A stretch of 11,810 nt of DNA from Saccoglossus kowalevskii (taxonomy: Eukaryota > Hemichordata > Enteropneusta > Harrimaniidae). The position numbers were made by a program, and so were the translations under genes. The stretch covers positions 20,778 to 32,587 of the forward strand of contig NW_003155775.1 of NCBI RefSeq assembly GCF_000003605.2, written 5' to 3'. How positions within the stretch are numbered: position 1 is the stretch's first letter; each line of letters starts with the position of its first letter. Positions 8,838 through 11,810 of this stretch are shown here, piece after piece. The notes under the pieces are model-generated. The model had not been told where the DNA came from and ran no database searches. It saw only the letters and a program-made list of their open reading frames with translations.

Positions 8838-8923
8838 CTTTCAAAGTAGAAAACATAAAGCCAATCACTTACTGTAGCCATGTCATTGTGTAATCATTTG
8901 GAAATAGAGACTCACTTTGAAAG
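8835..8923 (+). repeat. 12-bp near-identical direct repeat, 77-bp offset
   Basis: TCACTTTCAAAG (8835-8846) and TCACTTTGAAAG (8912-8923) differ only at the central base. The first overlaps the CRE. Each is itself nearly palindromic in its CTTT(C/G)AAAG core. Confidence 0.4.
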
Positions 8924-9494
8924 GTCGTATCTAAAAGTAATGTGGCGTATGGTACAATTAGCCGTTGTCGGCTATCATGCTGATCCTTGCCTAACGCCAT
9001 TCCACCATGACGTCTACAACACATCTAACCTTTTAAAGGGGTGAGCGCTGGTTAATTCCTGCCAATCACCGCAGATATGTGTATGTTGGTTATGTATTAT
9101 GTGATATTAACTTTGCAAGAGCAGGTGAAAGTAAAATACCAAACCTGTATACTCCAGGGATTGCATTCAAACCTCATATGCTTTCACAGTGTTATCATTT
9201 TCCCGAAGGAGAATGCATTCTGCGTGTACTCTGTTATGAGTGAGTCAATTACTAGTATTAACTCAGTCTTACTTGGTATCATGTAAACAAACCTCACACA
9301 TTACAGATAGCGGTGATAACCAATAGTTATAAGCTCCAGTCGGGTTCCACATCAACAACTGTGATATTTTCTCGCGATTGCAAAACATATGTTGAAACGG
9401 TTGCATGTTGATGTACTGTCACATGCTTGGTTGACGAGATAAGACACATTTTATCATGGTTTTTGCTGGTGAAAATATACCTATTTAATATGAA
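8924..9494. other. Stretch without a recognisable gene
   Basis: No supported gene. A perfect 12-bp palindrome AGAATGCATTCT lies at 9210-9221. TTTTAAAGGGG near 9031-9041 resembles a transposon terminus, but I found no inverted partner for it. Confidence 0.45.
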
Positions 9495-9551
9495 ATGGAG
9501 TGGGCTATTCGCATAGCAATAGCAATCATCATGATTTGCGTTAGGAATTAA
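9495..9551 (+). other. 18-residue signal-peptide-like micro-ORF
   Basis: An ATG at 9495 opens MEWAIRIAIAIIMICVRN and stops at TAA 9549-9551. A charged start followed by a hydrophobic stretch is what a signal peptide looks like. It overlaps the start of a longer open frame (9545-9832) in another phase, so the two could join only by a splice or a frameshift. A GTTAGG at 9540 is a poor donor. This may equally be chance in AT-rich sequence, where ATA and ATT codons are common. Confidence 0.1.
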
Positions 9552-9832
9552 ATTCTATTCAATATATTACATTTGTATTATTGTTGAACATATGGGATGC
9601 ACACAGAGATAGGTACCAACATGTATCGAATAATTGCTTTGATACAAACTATCAAAAATTGCCAAGCCGTATGCTCACCACAAAATGCATTTTAGAGAGC
9701 CATAATGAGTCACCAGACCGAGGCTGTGACATTGAACCAACGCGCGATGTTAATTATCGGCCATTTCATGAATACAAATACGACAGTTTGTTTAGCGATA
9801 CAATTACACGAGAGTTCGTTGAGTTCATGTAG
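9545..9832 (+). other. Unassigned 95-codon open frame
   Basis: The frame is open from just after a TAG at 9542 to TAG at 9830-9832. It has no upstream ATG; internal ATG codons come late (first at 9668). It starts with a hydrophobic run (YITFVLLLL) and continues as a hydrophilic sequence rich in Asp, Glu, Arg and Tyr. No domain is recognised. About one or two frames of this length are expected by chance, so it is listed as possible but unproven coding. Confidence 0.12.
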
Positions 9833-10828
9833 TGGTATATATACTAGTTGTATCATGTTGACGTGAATGGTACATTGATTCAAATGTTTTCCTGGCTTGT
9901 AATTTTATACAAATCTAGATATTACACAAATTCAGTGTAAAATTGCATTGCAAATCAACTGAAACCCCACAGTGGCAATGGACCATTTCCTGTCAACACC
10001 AATCACATATTTTAAAACTAAGAGTTATCGGTGAGAAATTTTAAACGTTTCACGCCACAGTTCGATTATTATTATCACATTCGCCATTGATATTCTATAA
10101 TAAGTGCTTTGAAGAAAATGTCCAGGGTGTATTTCAAAAGAAATATTTCAAACAATTGTGTTCTGAAAGTGAGTCGGATATTTTCAATTATTTTGAATTT
10201 TTTGGTATAACTTATAAGACTTCAAGACTCACAACACCACGATATGTTACAGAGTTAATTATGGCACACAGTATGTGATATATTTGTCCTAAATGGAATG
10301 AAACAGCGATCAGAATTCAAAACGTTAAATTAATTGCGCCTACGCTGATTTAGTCAAGTATCGAGCCCGAGACCATTATAATTACTTCTTCCACTTCTTC
10401 CAAAATATGATGATGTAAGTATTTCGATACAGATAAACAACATGTTGCATTATTACCAAGAGTTTTAACTATGATTCAAATGATGCAATTATTATATCTG
10501 GTCAAGGAACCATATTTGGCATACCCCAACATCTATAGTCTCATATAAACAGTGTTGCAATTCAAATAGATGGAAACATATTTAATAACAAACTATATCT
10601 GGTGTTCATTTATACAAGTAAAAATATGCGATTTTTCATTTTTATATCAAGGCCGCAATATACTGATCACTTTCATTGCTATGGCTATGGCAGACTTATT
10701 TGTATATCTTGTTTTACCTACGTAAAATTATGACGAATGGGTGTCTAGTGTTTATCATCAAATGGATCCACATGAAAGAGAAAATGTAGAAACAAACTAA
10801 ATTGTAAATAAAATATATAAAAAATTAA
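9833..10828. other. Stretch without a recognisable gene
   Basis: Contains a 77-codon plus-strand open frame (10045-10278) without an ATG near its start. Its translation looks plausible as protein (FQKKYFKQLCSESESD) but matches no family I know. ACTTCTTCC is duplicated in tandem near 10384-10401. GATGTAAGTAT near 10413 is a good splice-donor match, but every frame entering it that would agree with the acceptor at 10861 contains a stop close by. The rest is AT-rich. Confidence 0.45.
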
Positions 10829-10908
10829 CTTTCTTTTTCTTTTGTGGGTATGGTTTTCCAGGTTCACCGATTTCTATTGATCAGGCTTATATGAAACTCC
10901 ACGAATAA
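10829..10908 (+). other. Good 3' splice site with a short candidate terminal exon
   Basis: A branch-like ATTAAC (10825 region) is followed by a pyrimidine tract (10829-10843) and TTTTCCAG ending at 10861. It is the best acceptor in the window. If the first two bases (10862-10863) complete a codon, the next codons give SPISIDQAYMKLHE and a TAA at 10906-10908. The peptide is protein-like but far too short to prove coding. No compatible donor was found upstream. An alternative is that this is a chance pyrimidine tract. Confidence 0.17.
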
Positions 10909-11545
10909 GTTGAGGATTTCGCGCGCCATATTGGATTTAGTAATTTTGAAAAACATGTATCCTTACATAGGTAGATTTTCACCCATAATAGTTGAACTAG
11001 TTGGTTCTGTATTAGAACAAACACATTTCGAAATATCGCTTTCTGTTTTGTGTTCTTCATTTTTAATTGCCACCATTTTGGACCGACAGAATCAATTGCA
11101 CTATACTGAGCTGGTATGATTTATTTAAGAACCATATGTTACAAACATATTGATTGAAGCTATTTCTGATTCGCCGTTTATGTACTGGCTGACTGCTATC
11201 TTCTGATCAACTAGGCAATTGCAATTGCGTTGCCAAAACCCTCCCATTGCATTACCTAACCATTGTAGTCCTGCTTCAAGCATTCTTTCAATCTTCCGGA
11301 TTTCTGTAAGCAAAAGTGACCTATTTAGCGGATATTTTCGTGTGTGTCACACGCAACGTAATATTACCGTAATTGGTATAGTACAGGTGTGATGGTTCAA
11401 ATACCAAAATGGCAACAGTAACAGAAAGACTTCCCTGGCGGCGATGATAACATACGAACATGGAGCCAACAGATGAGGTTTCAACTGGTACTGGTATTAT
11501 TATACTCTGCAAACATCAAGTACAATAACTCGGTAAAACTCCACT
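10909..11545. other. Stretch without a recognisable gene
   Basis: GCGCGCCATATTGGAT at 10921-10936 is YY1-like. Three open frames of 62-69 codons are within chance length and unrecognised. GTGTGTCACAC (11342-11352) is an odd palindrome. GGTTCAAATACC (11394-11405) resembles a Pol III B box, but no A box or cloverleaf precedes it. If the leftward promoter at the right edge is real, its 5' leader would lie here; the first ATG on that strand (11514-11516) opens only 11 codons. Confidence 0.4.
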
Positions 11546-11576
11546 ACTCCAATAACTAGATACTTAAACTCCAATA
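11546..11576 (+). promoter_or_regulatory. Twin ACTCCAATA repeats with CCAAT
   Basis: ACTCCAATA lies at 11546-11554 and 11568-11576, 22 bp apart. Each contains CCAAT, the NF-Y core. They lie 48-75 bp upstream of the first TATA box and 67-94 bp upstream of the second for rightward transcription, the usual range for CCAAT boxes. Confidence 0.3.
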
Positions 11577-11623
11577 CAATTCAACGAGATCTCCGATCTG
11601 AACTCAGTGCTGAACAACTCCCC

Positions 11624-11631
11624 TATATATA
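11624..11631. promoter_or_regulatory. TATA-type box TATATATA
   Basis: The box is flanked by C-runs on the plus strand (CCCC before, CCCCC after), so it stands out sharply. Read leftward it is TATATATAGGGG. About 32 bp further left on the minus strand is TTCAGAT (A at 11599), which matches five of six positions of the arthropod-type initiator TCAKTY. The box itself is symmetrical and gives no direction. Confidence 0.35.
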
Positions 11632-11642
11632 CCCCCACTGTC

Positions 11643-11650
11643 TATAAATA
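11643..11650 (+). promoter_or_regulatory. TATA-type box TATAAATA
   Basis: A canonical TATA sequence on the plus strand, within CTATAAATAG. It would place a rightward start near 11673. On the minus strand it reads TATTTATA, a weaker TATA variant. No initiator is clear near 11673. Confidence 0.35.
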
Positions 11651-11696
11651 GATCATTACATCAGCATACATAATGAGTCTGGAACTTACTACAAAT

Positions 11697-11709
11697 TTCT
11701 AGAATGTTC
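11697..11709. promoter_or_regulatory. Perfect three-unit heat-shock element
   Basis: TTCTAGAATGTTC has three alternating 5-bp units (TTC-nn-GAA-nn-TTC), the minimal site for an HSF1 trimer. The chance expectation for either orientation is about 0.15 in this window. It lies 47 bp right of the nearest TATA box, close to the position of the proximal element in leftward-reading hsp70-type promoters. Confidence 0.45.
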
Positions 11710-11760
11710 CATTACCTTCTATTGCCTCATACAGTGTTCTATTACCTATTCAACCAGTTT
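11701..11760 (+). repeat. Imperfect direct repeat around TTCYATTACC
   Basis: GTTCCATTACC (from 11706) is repeated as GTTCTATTACC (from about 11735), with a partial third unit TTCTATTGCC between them. This places a degenerate tandem structure just right of the heat-shock element. Confidence 0.4.
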
Positions 11761-11773
11761 AAAAAAAAAAAAA
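11761..11773 (+). repeat. A13 homopolymer
   Basis: Thirteen uninterrupted A residues follow AGTTT. It could be the tail of a retroposed sequence, but no polyadenylation signal or retroposon body is recognisable to its left and the right-hand flank gives no target duplication by eye. Confidence 0.5.
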
Positions 11774-11776
11774 TCA

Positions 11777-11810
11777 GAATATTCCACCCAGACACAGTAC
11801 GGTTCTAGAA
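11777..11810. promoter_or_regulatory. Two two-unit heat-shock half-elements
   Basis: GAATATTC (11777-11784, GAA-nn-TTC) and TTCTAGAA (11803-11810, TTC-nn-GAA) add to the three-unit element at 11697. The second is cut by the window end and may continue into a third unit. Each two-unit match alone would be common by chance; the cluster of three sites in 114 bp next to TATA boxes is what makes them notable. Confidence 0.3.

Noticed and set aside
9031-9041. TTTTAAAGGGG as a terminus of a second copy of the MITE-like element
   Set aside because: Similarity stops after the AAAGG core and no inverted partner was found.
10413-10861. Intron from the GATGTAAGTAT donor to the TTTTCCAG acceptor
   Set aside because: In the phase needed for the downstream frame the upstream exon ends in consecutive TGA codons; other phases stop soon after the acceptor.
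11394-11405. GGTTCAAATACC as a Pol III B box of a tRNA or SINE
   Set aside because: No A box at the proper distance, no cloverleaf and no T-run terminator.
1-11810. CRISPR array, prokaryotic operon or phage-like module
   Set aside because: No regularly spaced direct repeats of array type, no dense coding and no ribosome binding sites; composition and repeats point to a eukaryote.

Overview
The window reads as non-coding DNA from a eukaryote, most likely an invertebrate animal. By eye it is about two-thirds A+T. It has no dense coding, no ribosome-binding-site/ORF pairs and no operon layout, and many short AT-rich repeats. It holds one clear miniature inverted-repeat transposon and one tetranucleotide microsatellite. 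The longest ATG- or TTG-started open frame is 119 codons. With stop codons at roughly 7% of triplets, about 0.3 frames that long are expected by chance over six frames of this length, so no protein-coding gene is called with confidence. The lineage cannot be fixed from the sequence; mollusc, annelid, hemichordate and echinoderm would all fit.

Layout. 1-1357 is AT-rich with small local duplications. 1358-1530 is richer in CpG and carries a four-block pattern (1442-1527) that recurs in the same order at 7659-7736. 1558-3670 holds nothing recognisable. 3671-3760 has a 10-bp palindrome and a 20-bp-period duplication forming a hairpin. 3785-4578 is a non-autonomous DNA transposon of about 0.8 kb with diverged inverted arms of about 184 bp and a perfect palindromic RFX X-box-type 14-mer in its interior. 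4579-6523 is gene-free. 6524-6690 has a G-rich run and a second X-box-type 14-mer. 6953-7074, 9495-9832, 10045-10278 and 10862-10908 contain weak exon-like or ORF-like pieces. 7511-7576 folds as a hairpin with a split arm. 8612-8643 is an (AAAT)8 microsatellite. 8830-8837 is a perfect CRE palindrome.

The right edge (11546-11810) is the best promoter candidate. It has two ACTCCAATA repeats containing CCAAT, two TATA-type boxes, one perfect three-unit heat-shock element and two two-unit heat-shock half-elements. For leftward transcription the heat-shock elements lie upstream of the TATA boxes, and an initiator-like TTCAGAT lies about 32 bp beyond one of them. For rightward transcription the CCAAT boxes are correctly placed. 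The direction is therefore unresolved, and any gene driven by it is not recognisable here.

No new multi-gene system is visible. The points most worth checking are the transposon and the RFX-type site it carries, and the heat-shock-type promoter at the right edge.
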